Source: Thuidium tamariscinum (taxonomy: Eukaryota; Streptophyta; Bryopsida; Hypnales; Thuidiaceae). Taken from it: a stretch of DNA of 64,000 bases. The translations under genes and the position numbers were made by a program. The stretch spans positions 26,047,052 through 26,111,051 of the forward strand of contig OX344755.2 in assembly GCA_947034885.2 (NCBI GenBank), in the 5' to 3' direction. The notes under the pieces are model-generated. The model did not search any database. It was not told the origin of the DNA and saw nothing but the letters and a program-made list of their open reading frames with translations. Below, piece by piece: positions 34,178-46,586 of the stretch (its first letter is position 1; each line of letters starts with the position of its first letter).

Positions 34178-36224
34178 GGACCCAAACAGTATGGCTCCGT
34201 TGCTGGACTTCATGCTGTCAAGTAAAGCATCAGGATCTATGCGCAGCAACTTGCTGGGAGCCATTCTGCTGCAACTCCTCTTGAGGGTAGAGTGGTGTTG
34301 CTAGCTTTTTGTGTCAAGAAATTTTGTACATCTGAATGTTAATAACGCTTTTGATTATGCAAAACTTCTTCCGAGTGCAAGATTTGACTCACAGATGGAA
34401 GCCTTTTGAATTCGGGGCGTTATTATTTTGTCCGTCTCTATCGCTGTCATGGTCTTTATTCTTTGAAATTACTCTTGGAATAGGAAACCGAGAATTTCAA
34501 ATTCCTTCCAAAATCAATTGTGAATTGAATATAAGTGATTTTCAAAAGATTCAGTTTGCTATGAATTTATCATGTACACATCGAACCACGCTGTTTTAAA
34601 AAATTCTATTACTATTTATGGAATTTACACTTGAATGACCATTTTTGGAACAAGGAAAGTGACGCTTTGAAATCACGAGTTTGGGGTCCCTTCTCAATTG
34701 TGTCATTTCTTTGTGTTTTTGTGGGAATTATTCTTTCTCATTGGCTGCTCAGAATGCATCACAAACTTTCCTTTAGGGTTTTCTACATTGAAGCAAAGGC
34801 ACTCTTATGTTGCTTTGGAGTTCAAGAATATTACCATGAAGCATATTTGTAGTTTTGCATCCTTTGAATTATTCGATTATTGCAAAGAGGAAGGTAGGAG
34901 GGACATAACAAGGTAGAATGGAAGTGCAACTATTGGTCCTTGGTTTTAGGGGTGGAAAGGAGAGATCTTCTATAGGGCTTTGACTTCCAATGAATATATT
35001 TGGCTTATTAAAGTAGATGATGTCACATAGAATTAAAATGTATGATTTCCACAATCATTGGTCTGTCGTTCAAGGGTTAAAGTTGAAAAAAGTAGCCATC
35101 TATAGTTGTCAAAAGCAACCACATCTTGGGATGTGTAGAGTTGTTACATTGAGGAAAGCAAAATGTACCTTTGAGTCATGTTTGCTTTTAATGCCCAGTT
35201 GGAATTCAAGCCTTATACTTTAGTAATTGAAAATTCACACAACAAAATGTCAAGAAATTAATAAATGTATCTCCAAAAAATTAGATGGGTGAATTTCAAG
35301 TAAAAAAATATGCATTATAGTTTCTGAGAATGTGATTGATTCAAGTTGGATTGCTTGAGCAGTCTTGTTTAACTTTGAAACATAGGGAGAATTCAAAAGT
35401 GACTTATAAAATTTCATATATGGATTTTTCATTATAAAATGAATGTGTTTTTATTCTTGTTGTTGAATAAACCTTTGTAAATAGTATATTTATATAATTT
35501 TAGTAGTTATTTCTTGAAAAATTAGAAGGTATTGTTAAAAAAAAAACATATCATTATCTTGTGTACTATAGCTTCTTTGATTTTTTCTAAAGAATTTAAT
35601 TTTTTCAAATGGAATGTTTTATTTTTCTTTGCATCAAAATATCAAGTTGACAATGTGAAGTTCTTTTTCTTCTCAAAACTCTAAAAAAAGCTTGTAAATA
35701 AGATTTTTTTTTTGCAAATTGAAGTAGATAGCCAATTACTAGAGTTATATTTAAAATGATTCAAAAAATTCGTTTGATGTATACTATGCTATACTATAAT
35801 GTACACATATCATGAAATTTTGAATTTTGTTTAACTTCTAATGTATTTGATATGAGTATTTTCACTTTATTTTATAAATTCATGATTATTTGCATTTCTA
35901 AAAATTCTAAAATTGTCATGACTTTTAGAAGACATATAAATTCATCTCTAAGAAATAATAATTGATGATGTCATTCATGTTCAAAATGGAAAAAATAGAG
36001 CCTACAAAATGAATTATTTTGAAATTATATCTTCATTGTTTGTATATATGAAGGTTTATACAAAGATTCAATCCTTTAACGTATGATTATATAGTGAAAT
36101 ATCAAAATCCTTCATTGTGTGCTTTATTTTGTTATTATATTTGGAAAAAAAGGTAGAATCATAGGTTTTCTATAAGTTATAAAAATTCTATATTGTATAG
36201 GGATATTAAGAGAATTTATATTAA
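34178..36224. other. AT-rich region, no gene seen
   Basis: The 3' untranslated region of the Tudor-like gene probably ends within the first 200 bp. The rest contains only chance ORFs. Confidence 0.5.
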
Positions 36225-37157
36225 TTAACCCCTAAAGGACCAACATGCCTTTTTTGGCAACATAGTGATTTTGGGCAGGTACATGTGGCTAGAGATTTTC
36301 ATATTTTGGAACCAAACTTTAATAGAAGGTGTGGACGAGGAGTATCTTCAAAGCCCAACAATTTTCATGACTTTTGACTACATGGTTGAAAAGTTATCGC
36401 ATAAAACATTGTTTGTTTCTCAACTCGGGCAGTTTGGGCAGATTTTTAAAAATAACTTTTTTTGGAAATAAAAATTTGAAACTGGTTTTATAGATTTATA
36501 TATACATGGAAAGATTTAAATCATTCCATTTGGATTAATGAGTCAAAAGTTATGAAGAATTTTAGTTTGCGGGTAGTTATGGATTCTCTTCTCTAAAATA
36601 AACTTTAAAGTCCTTTATTTTACTCAATTTTCTATATTTTTGAAAAAAAATAAAAACATTGGGTGTAGATTGTTTATTATAACATTTGAACCATTGGGAT
36701 TGGAATTTTTTAATTCAATAAATAAATTTTTAACAATTTTGTATTTTGAATCATTCTCTACTTCTTTCTTCTTACTATTTTTTTTGTACATGTTGTACAA
36801 TTCCAAATGATATGAAAAATTTTAAGCATATAGCCAACTTGAATTGGAAAATGAGTCCAAAGAGTTGCAACCATTTTGGTCATTTTTTCATACAAATGTG
36901 ACCTTCTGAAGTGCAGCTGCCCGGATTTTCGCAGTGGAAAAAAAATGATTTTTGTAACTTCAAACACTAATATCTTGCAATCTACATGGCGAAAATTTCT
37001 GAAATTTTTTCTACATATTTCCAAACTAGTGCACTGAGAGATCCTATGGTTACATGTGTCAAAAAATGTTTTTTTTTCTGAAATTTGGTAGTTGTCCTAG
37101 AAATGACAGTTTTGGAGTAGTTTTGGTGAAAACATAGTGCGGTCCTTTAGGGGTTAA
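36225..37157 (+). mobile_element. TTAA-ended element, 933 bp, best copy
   Basis: It begins TTAACCCCTAAAGGACC and ends with the exact inverse, with TTAA at 36225-36228 and 37154-37157. Interior blocks match the copies at 17663-18595 and 22236-23194. No protein-coding capacity. Bases just outside the two TTAA words show no further duplication, which supports TTAA itself as the target repeat. Confidence 0.85.
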
Positions 37158-37975
37158 TTGGCATTTCACACCATATAAATATTTAGCTTTGTTATACAAA
37201 CAAAAATACCATGATTTCTTTAGTTTTTGAATTCTTCTCAAATGACACGTGGTGACTCCACTCTTCAATTCTTCTACAAATAACACATTATTTAGTACTT
37301 GTTTTCACTCCAAGGTAAGTTTTCATATAAATTCCTTTAATTTTGTAGTCTCCTTAGTGCACCTACTCAATGTAGATCTTTTAGTGAAAATTTTTACTTT
37401 TTGTGAATTTGTAAAGAGTTTGAAAAAGAATTTTTTTTCAAATACAAAACATGCTTAAATATCTAATTTTTTTCAAAATTAGGTGTATATTATAGTATAT
37501 AAAACATGATACTTATAACTATAGTATAGATTTCTACATCATTATAAACTAAAAACCATAGTTATAGACTCTCAAATATATATTGTAATAAAATATTCAT
37601 TGTGCGCAAAATTTTACAATTTTAAAGTAGGATGAAAACTTAATGTAGGAGGCTTGACATTTTTAGTTTATTTAAGACCAAAAAGAATTGCTTTGAATAT
37701 TAAAATCAAGTTTTAAAGAGAAGATGCTCAAATACATTAAACACATGTATATGTCTTTTTTGCTACCACATTCTTTATAAAATTAGAAAATAACTAATAT
37801 GATTTGAAGTTAATCCCCAAATATTCAATCATTGCAATAATTATTCATTAAGGATGCCCACAAATAAATAGTAAATATCAAATTAAAAAAACAAAAAAAG
37901 AATGAATGCCCTAAATGAATCAATGGTGATATATATTTTGGAAAGAGTTGGAATTATTCTTGTTCCATTTAAGAA

Positions 37976-38199
37976 TAAGGGAGAGGCACCCAATGGCATC
38001 CCTATACCCAATGCCGTCCGTTTCTAAGTCAGTCATTCATTCTAGAACAGAAATGTAGCGGGACTGTAGACTGCTTATTGTTTTAGGTCAAAAGCAATAA
38101 GCCATGTACTGCCTACCTACATTTATAGCCTGAAATGATTGTGTGCTGTAGAAACGGACGGCATTGGGTACATGGATGCCATTGGGTGCCTCTCCCTTA
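37976..38199. mobile_element. MITE with TAAGGGAGAGGCACCC ends, 224 bp
   Basis: Terminal inverted repeats extend about 45 bp with few differences: TAAGGGAGAGGCACCCAATG, then GGCATCC, then ATGCCGTCCGTTTCTA. The direct repeat GAA flanks it (37973-37975 and 38200-38202). The inner part is also self-complementary. A 3-bp target duplication fits CACTA or PIF/Harbinger, but the ends fit neither well. Confidence 0.85.
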
Positions 38200-38202
38200 G
38201 AA

Positions 38203-39589
38203 GTTCTAATTAGAAGTCTAAATAGAGGTACCACAACTAAAATGTTATAATTGAAGACTATTTTAAAGCTATTCTCTCATCTACATTTCAATCTAAAATA
38301 GTCACCTATACTTCTTAAAATTGCCACAAGTTTTTCTTACTTGCTTTAGTTTAAATACTTAGAGAGTCATTATTGATTACTATCACTTGAAATAAACCAA
38401 GAATTATCTATTTCTTAGATGAGTAAGTGCTTTTTTTTAGTTTGTGTGATTCTTCTAAAAGTCATTCTTACCTCATTTTTTTTGGATATATCATCAAAAA
38501 GTACCTATTTTATGAAAGACTTTATTATTAGCTCACTTTTTAAATAAAGCCATATTCAAAAATTCTTCACATGTACAGTCACTTTGTCTTATTAATATCC
38601 TCTAAAATCTTCCCCTTGAAACGTTAATTATATTTGAAATCATAGTGCTAGCAATACATGCATTCAAGAAGAAGTAATCCATCCCTTAAATATATGCAAA
38701 ATCTTTAGCTTAGGTGTTGTCATTCAAGCATCCAAAATCTAAGTGGAAAGTATGATATATGAGCATAGTTTGTGAATGCTGTTGTCTCTATTATTTTAGA
38801 CGATTTAAACGTTCATGACAACAATGGGATTCTAGAAACATGTACTCCAACCTAAAATTTGCAGTAAAGGAACCTAGCCCAATTCAAGATCAAATTTTCA
38901 TAGTGCCAAAGTGAATACTCATTGCATCATAGAGACTATTGTCTTAAGAAGAAATTAGTACAAATTGCCTTTTATTAGCAAGGCCAAGCTTTCAAGGGCA
39001 AAGAAATGCTTCTAGATTGTTTTACTTGCACCCATGAAGGAATTTAATGCCACGAACACTACTTCAATACTTGAAATCAAAAAATGGGGTTGTAAGGTAG
39101 GAGGCCTTTAAATGGAATGGGCATTAAAATGGAGCACTTCCTTAAATGTGCAAAGTTTGTACATGTTTCTTTTTCATAGCTTTCAACAATGTACAAAATA
39201 TGTACATTTTAGAAGGGTCTCCATTGTAGAGCCCTATGCCACTTGAACTTCAAAATTTTATAACTAATTCCACAAAGCTCAGAAAAATATGAAATGGCTT
39301 GGGCTAGATGTCAATTCTACTTTTTTTTAAGGAAAATTTACTGAAAAATATTTCTAGAAGTTTTACCTCCCTAAAATTCAGTTTTCAACACTTGGATGGT
39401 CCATTATAGGACCTCTTACCTTATAGTGAGACAAAAAATTTGCTTAATTTGGAGGCTCTTAGTAAGGTAGAGGGAGTAGCTTTTAGCAATGCAAAACTTC
39501 CTCCTCCTTCCATTCCTTCAAAGCCATGAATATTCCATCCATACCAACAATCCCTAAACTGGCTAAAATGTGCCAAATTTCTACTTGTT
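38203..39589. other. AT-rich region, no gene seen
   Basis: No ORF of credible composition and no repeat partner inside the window. The stretch 37158-37972 is similar. Confidence 0.5.
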
Positions 39590-41956
39590 TGAGACATGTG
39601 CAAAATCTATAAAGCAAAAATGTTCCTGTAATAAAGATTTTGAGCAAAATCTTTGAGCCACATTTGTAGAATGTCGCAGTTCGAGCTCCGCATCCAATGA
39701 ACAAATAGCGTTAACTTGCCACATACTTTTCATCCAGTCGCGCTTGTATGTTGTAAGCCATCGATCTGTTAGCGTGGCGGCTAGATCTTGCGGCTGACTT
39801 TAGCCAGCCTAGGGTTTAGAGGGGGCTGCCAAAACCCTATTCCATTAGCATCATCTTCTAATTTCCTAAGTTTCTACAAGCTGTACTTACCATTAATGCG
39901 TTCCTTGATGCTCCTCATTAACCTTAATGGCAATCAACGTTGCTTTCGTATCTTGTTGATCCTAATCCTTCCTTCGAGTGTTTTGCTCTCGAGATCAGTG
40001 CTTCGGTTTCACAAATTCATGATGAAATTTTGAAAATGATTTCCTTCCTTGGAAACATTTGAATGCGTTGCGCCAATTCCTTGCTGCAATGGAATTCTGC
40101 GAGATCTAAGCAGGTCTCTGGACGGTTAAACTCTATTCTTGCAATCCTTGCAATTCAGAAATGCAGGCGGTTTATAATTGTGAACGTATCCTTCATGCAG
40201 TTGAGACAAGTTTGAGACCTTCATCACCAAAAATATAATGAGTGAAGTTTTCTGATCTTGTACCCTTCCATTGACGTGTGCTTTTGAGTAATCTGTGTGT
40301 GCATTACGCTTACTGCTCAACTGTTTATGTTTGCAAATTGGCGGCTTTGAAATGTGATTTGTGAACCTGCACTAGTGCTCCTTTTGCATCAAATCATTGA
40401 TGTTTGCTTCTCGTGAATTTGCGTTGCCAATTGCATTTGTTTGCGTTGATTGATTGGTGGTTGTTATTATTTTGCAACAATCTACACTTGTTGTCAGATC
40501 CTGTAGTTGAAACGATCTTTAATTCCAACTCACAACCTCAAACCTCAAACCTCAATTCTCAAACCTAACAAAAATGGTAGCACTTGAAGCCACCTCGAGT
40601 TTGCCTACCACACTCTCAAGCTTGAAGAACACACACTCGGTATAAAATCAATATCAACAAAAAGAACAAAATACAACTTCAAACAAAAAGATGGCTCCAA
40701 ACACAATTACTCAATCTCCAACTCCAAGTAATGGAAAAGTAATCAAATACACAAAAGTCAACCAAGAAGATGATCTAACATCCCATGATGAAGATGAATT
40801 AAAGGGGGAAAGGCCACCCTTTAAATTCCCTTCAAAGACCTAACCTCCTTGTGAGACTAGCCGCCAAAAAGACCTAACCTCCTGGTGAGACTAGCCACCT
40901 AAAACCTTTAACCCATCAACACTTGGAATTTCACTTGAATTAACTTAGATGCCTAAATTTACTTAATAGACGGACCACATTACGACACCAATTTCTTCAA
41001 TGGCACCCAGATTGAAATTGCCTGACAATTTTCGCGTTTGGACCTTTGGCTCGAGTTGCAATACAATTAGTGTAGAAAAATACCTGATGCTAAGTATTAC
41101 CCATGTTCCTAAAACTTGCTTGGACCATTCACTTCTGATGCCACTAGATTGTCCTCCATCGGAAGCGACAGTTCTGTTTCAAATCCCGACGAGTGTGAGT
41201 GTCTGTGAGGGCACTGCGGCGGAGAAGAAAGGCAAATTGGTGCTAGTGACAAGGTGGAAGAAAAACAAAACCGCCCCCAGCACGATCACCCGGCATTGGT
41301 AAGAGGTGTAGGCCTGTAAGTTTGCATGGGCAGAAAGCGAATTCAACTCCAATGGCGATGTCGTTGGGGTCGTTTGTCGAAGCTACACAACAGTGATGGA
41401 AAGGCACAAAATCATGGTTCCAAAATTGGACAACTTAGAGAAATATGAGGGAAAACACTCTTGCCTAGAGAATGGGGTTCTAGAGTCGCATCTCAAGAAG
41501 GGCGACATATACATCAAACAAGACTGTAGGCATTTGTAATTTTGCAAACTTTAGGTCGGGCAGAAGAATATAGGCTCTGTGGCTGAGCAATTGCTGGGAA
41601 GTTTGGAGGGCGACATGAAAAAAGGGAGTTCAATTCTCAACCCTCTTGCATATCTTTATTCATGGTTGTCCAATGTGTAATTATGAGCGGCAACAACAGC
41701 TTAGACCTATAGTAGTTGAAGGTAAAAAATTTGTCAATAAAGCACTAGTCTAAAACTACAGGTTGGGAAATGAGTGAACACTTGCATGCATGTGTTCTTG
41801 CTGCCTTCAAGGGTGTTGTCTAGGTTGCCAATGTTATTTCTATTAGTGTAGATGAAGTCATAGCTGTAGACAATACATCTTAGGTGGGTGTCCACATTTA
41901 TGCCATGTAAGGATGGGAGAGGGTGCGTCATCTGTTGCACCTCTCTTGTATTTCAA

Positions 41957-42280
41957 CACTAAAAAAAAATTGCACTATTCATGCCAAAAACTACATTAAA
42001 CTTATCAAATCTGCGTTTTACTTAAAAAAGAATGCATTGCAACTGCGTTGCTATCAACATCAAAGTGTGGAATGAATTTTGTTGAGTTCTCCCTTCATAA
42101 TGCAAAATTTTGTGTTAACTTTCAACGTTTCAATACAAAATTGAATAAGTAAAATGTAGAATTTTGTATTAGAATGAAAAATTCCGCATAACAAAGGGAA
42201 ACTTCAACACAATCCATTCCACACTTTGATGTTGACTACAATATAGTTTTTGTCAAATACAACGTAGTTTTCTTCTAGTG
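41957..42280. mobile_element. CACTA-type MITE (324 bp) inside hAT-B copy 1
   Basis: It starts CACTAAAAAAAAATTGC and ends CTTCTAGTG, flanked by CAA on both sides (41954-41956 and 42281-42283). An inner inverted pair (CATCAAAGTGTGGAATG and its inverse) makes it foldable. Removal with one CAA restores local alignment to hAT-B copy 2. Confidence 0.85.
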
Positions 42281-44421
42281 CAAAAAATGGTACTGCTAAC
42301 CATTTGACTGATATTATCATGCACGCTTTGATGGGTGAAGGGGGCTTATCTCATGAAGAGATAGCTTCTAAATTGGTTTGCTTTGGTGCTAATGGAGTTA
42401 GTACATTTCAAGGAATGAAAACAGGAGTAATCACCCAAATTTGCGAGAAATGGGCTCTATTTCTCATTGGCGCTAGTTGTGTAAGTCACCGTTTGAACCT
42501 TGTAATTGAGACACTTTCTAAATTTCCAATGATTGCTAGGCTTGAGAGCTTATTTCAATCGATATATGTCTACTTCTGCTGCAACAACCGTTGTCATGCT
42601 GAGTTCCAGAGACTTGTTGATCTTATGGAAACTAAAGGTAACAAGATGGTAAAAAATGTTGAAACTATATGGTCAGGATATCTATGTGAAGCCTTGCTGT
42701 TCAAATTATGTCCAAATATTGGACATTGTTGATGAAGATGGGGGCCAATATGACTACCCTTCCTGGCTATAAATCGCAGATTGGAGTTGTCGACAATTTT
42801 GATTTCTTGGCTGAAATTGAGTTGTTGCTCTCCCTTATTTGCTTCATTCCATTAATGAATGCTATGCATAGTTTGACGAAGCTCTCTCAATCTCGTGATA
42901 TATTCATTTGTGATTTTCTAGAAGCTGTAAAGCTGTGCCAGAATGAGTTGGCCCGCATGTTTCTAAACGCCACGATAGCTTACTCAACAATTGACTTCAA
43001 ATGGTATACGGAACTTGTGTCTCTCTCGTGCTCTGAAATCCCTTTGGCTTGGCGGCCACTTTGTAGGGACTCCAGTCTCTCACACTTGTTGTTTGACTTC
43101 CATTACACAACTATGTATACTCGTTGCTATGACAAGCAGACCGGCAACCACATTTTTGTGACACAAGAAGAATACAACAGAATCCAAGACAATAATCAGC
43201 GCCAATTTTCATGCAAGTCCTTCATTTCATTTTTTTTTCCAACTATTTCAGGTTTCCATTGTTTGCCAATCTATTATGGATGCCTTATGAATTAGTGATG
43301 TCAGTAGTTTGAGATTATACTTCCAATTTTTTTTGTTGCCTTGTTATAGTGTTGCAGCAGATAGAAGGTTGAGACTCGGCAAGGTCTTGGTGATTGCAGT
43401 GTCTTTGTTTTTTATTTCTTGCTGCCTCACTTGTATTGTGGTGGGCTTTTTTGATTTGTAACTCTATTGATTGTTGATACTTGTTGTAATCAAAAGTTTA
43501 GAAACTATTTCCGATTTTTTTTCTTAGCTGCTTTAGTTAATCAATGCATGGATAACTACTTCTATTGACTCTTGGGCTTTAAATCAATACATCTATACAT
43601 AATTGCAAACGCAAGCATAGAACTAAGCCAACTAACATGTGTGTTTTCAATTGGTCTTTTGATTTCTTTTTTGCCTAGTGACTATTGCAGATTTATCGTT
43701 GTAGATAGCTTTGTCTAGCGTGTTACTATGGTACTTTGTTAGTTTCAATTACAGATAAGAGTAATAGGATTTAGAGGTGTTGCTGTTTAGTCTTTCAATT
43801 TTTTTTGTGGCTTTGTCAGGTTATTGTTGCAAACAAGTTTGGCGAGAGTAGAAGCTTTGTTTTTTTGTTTTTCTTGAATGTTTAGTTCTTCATTGCAGAT
43901 AAGTTATGAGTAATAGATGGTCTTTTTTGTTCTTCCAATTTTTTTTGGCTGCCATTTGTAACATTGTCTTTGGTCTTCCAATTTTTTTGGGCTGTTATAT
44001 GAGTTTAAGCTTTCAAGATCTGAATGAGTCTATCATTGAGTTATTGAGGTTTTTGATGTTCATTATAGCTTTGCAAGAGCTTAGAGGATGTTGATTCGGA
44101 ATTTCCAATTGCTGTTGGACAAATTTTCTTTGTCAATTTGTGAATGAATATTTCTAATAGAAAGTCCCTAATGTGTGCAGAAATTGCCCAATGCTTGTGT
44201 GACGAACGTGATAGAAGGTTCCCCTAGCACGACCTTCTTGATGCATTGGGGATAATCTATTCCCAATATTGGTGCCAAGATAGTGCAGACGAAAGCTTTG
44301 TCCACCACTTGGTAGTGCTCAAGAAATTCTATTTTTCAGCCAAATCCCTTAATAAAGGGCAAGCATTTGGTGAAGGGATGCCATTCATTGTACTAGAAAT
44401 GCTCTCCTCGTCCAATCTCAA

Positions 44422-44999
44422 GGGGAGGACACTCCCCGTGTTTGGGGAACCCACGTGCGGCGGAAAAAGTAATACAAGTAATACACTTTAAAATTTAATT
44501 GTTTTTTCCAAAAAAAATTATGAATAGATTGTGCTACTTTAAAAGTTTATGTTTTGAATTATTGATATTTTTTTATGATAATAGTAATTAGTTATAAATT
44601 TTTAAAGAAAAAAGATACACTGTAAAGCTGAAAATAACTTTCACACCCCTATATTACCTAAGAAAAAAAAATTTGAAAAATGAAAAAAAAAATTCTATAG
44701 AATAGCTTTCTATTGAAAGTTTATTTTGAGTTGAATATTGATGCAATAGTCATCATGATGTGATCTCTATAAATATTTTAGTTGAAAAAAATGTCATTTT
44801 AGTTCATTTTTCAACCCTTTCTAGACAACACATCTTATATTATTTGAAATTAAAATTTTTGGCAATAGAAACCTTTAGTCATTGTCAAACAAAGTTCAAA
44901 ATTGTAGGATGAAATTATAGTTCATTCCAAAGTATTACCTAGTCAAAGTTTTCTTCTGCCGCACGTGGGTTCTCCAAACATACAAGGAGTGTCCTCCCC
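44422..44999. mobile_element. GGGGAGGACAC-ended element, 578 bp, inside hAT-B copy 1
   Basis: The left end GGGGAGGACACTCCCCGTG and right end GGAGTGTCCTCCCC pair over about 45 bp, including CCCACGTGCGGC. TCGTCCAATCT occurs at 44408-44418 and 45000-45010, an 11-bp direct repeat of transposase coding sequence. It is the same family as 29664-30602. Confidence 0.85.
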
Positions 45000-45205
45000 T
45001 CGTCCAATCTGGACAACCAGATAGGATTATTTAAAGTCACTATGAAGTCACATGTTAAGGCAGCTTGTGATCCACCGTTCCAAGTGAATCTGGTCATCAA
45101 ACTGTGGTGGAAATTCCACCTATCTTTGCATTTGGGTAAGCTCATTTCGGAATACTTTAAACTTGCCGAAATTGGATGTTGTTTGGTTTTGGAGTGCGGG
45201 ATTGT

Positions 45206-46586
45206 GGGCATGCAGGGCGGAATGCGGGATTGCGGGTTTGTGACTCTGTGGGAGCCGAGGAGTATGGAGCTGTGAAACACCGGCGTGAGTGCGCGAGTTG
45301 TGGTGGGTCAATGTCAATGATTTGTTTATACTAACCCCTCTAATGTGTCTTGTGTATTTTGTTTTGTATAGAGCATTAACACTACAAATTAGGCAGTTGA
45401 AGAGGGTTCAATTCCCTTGTCAATGAATTGATTAGTTTGAATTTTACTTTAGTTTACTTGATCTCAGTTCAATTCTCACAAGAGAACAATGTAAATGATT
45501 GATATATATGTAAATATGTGCATTTGTGCAAATTTCAGTTTCATGACTTTGAGTTTTAGTTACCTGCATTCCAGTTTGAGTTTCATATTTGAGTTTGAGT
45601 TTCATGTTTGAATTTAAGTTTTGTCTTTGAGTTACTATTTCATGTTTTTGAGTAAAGAATCGCAAATTTGCCAAAATATTTCCCAATACTTAGCTGTGCC
45701 ACCTATGGTTACAAGCAACTATAGCATTCCAAATCGTACTTAAGTTGTATCTATGTAGCAACTCGCACTTTACCACAGAAAAAAAAATTACACAAAATGC
45801 TGCATTCTTAATTTCACTTTATACCACTCCTTCTACGTACGAAAATACTTGTTGAAAAAAAAACTAGGAAATATTGCATACATGAGCATTCTGACGAATT
45901 ACATGAAATAAGTTCTGGGATCGCTGGTCCATAGTCCATACAAACAACTGAATGAAAAACACCCGTTTGTCAATATGAAACTGTCACTGGTTGACCATTC
46001 ATAAGCCACATGGGACTCCTAGACGGTGTTAACCTTGTGGTGCATGGAGCAAAGACCACCAATTGTCGTTCTCGGCCGCCGAATATGCATTCTATTCATG
46101 GTATTCGCTTTCGGTATAGCCTAACTTATATGCAGTATTGCAGTAAGTGGTTGGTGTTTCCTTTCTCTCTCCTCTCGTTCTGAATTTTCGCTACAGCACT
46201 AGAAGCCGTGTAATTTACCTTGGCATTGCGTCGCAATCAGAGTCAGTGCTAACCCCATCATGTGTTCAGTGATTGCAGTTGGTTTGCGCCGTGGCGTAAT
46301 TGTGACCTCTCGGAGATGCGCGCCACCGCCCTCATAGCCTTTCGTTCCATCCCACGGAAGTCGTTTTTGCACTCAACAACATCCTTTCCAGGTGGGCAGG
46401 GGGTTCCAAATTTCGCCTTCTGCAGTGCAGTCTAAAGCGGGCGAATCACTGTGGTCTCATCTTTTCTCTCGTTTGCAATTGGGTTGCAGAGGGAATTGCG
46501 GATTGGGGATTGGGCATGCTGGGATCCTCTTTTTAGGGTTTTGTGGTCGCGCTCTTTCTTTGCACACGGGTTGTGTTCATTTGAAG
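45206..46586. other. Spacer and upstream region of the thioesterase gene
   Basis: It starts with a G-rich stretch (GCGGGATTGTGGG near 45197-45240) and a GAGTTTGAGTTTCAT tandem near 45560-45620. Composition rises in GC from 46000. ATG 46316 opens a 39-codon ORF (MRATALIAFRSIPRKSFLHS) that looks like a mitochondrial presequence but is out of frame with the main ORF. Confidence 0.5.

Larger units (their letters stand above)
39590..45205 (+). pseudogene. hAT transposase relic, hAT-B copy 1
   Basis: It aligns with 55130-59390 from a shared 5' leader (GATTTTGAGCAAAATC near 39638) onward. The protein starts at ATG 41000 (MAPRLKLPDNFRV). A zinc-finger-like stretch follows (VVGVVCRSY), where stops replace several codons. 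The catalytic part at 42304-43230 has LVCFGANGV and CVSHRLNLVIE, and the last exon begins at 44181. The copy ends abruptly near 45200 after IGCCLVLE, so the end of the dimerisation domain is missing. Stops, a frame change near 42690, a 324-bp MITE and a 578-bp element break it. The leader 40560-40990 holds a 36-bp direct repeat (AGACCTAACCTCC near 40834 and 40870) absent from copy 2. The donor of the large intron is changed (TTTTCATGCAAG against TTTTCAGGTAAAG). Confidence 0.75.
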
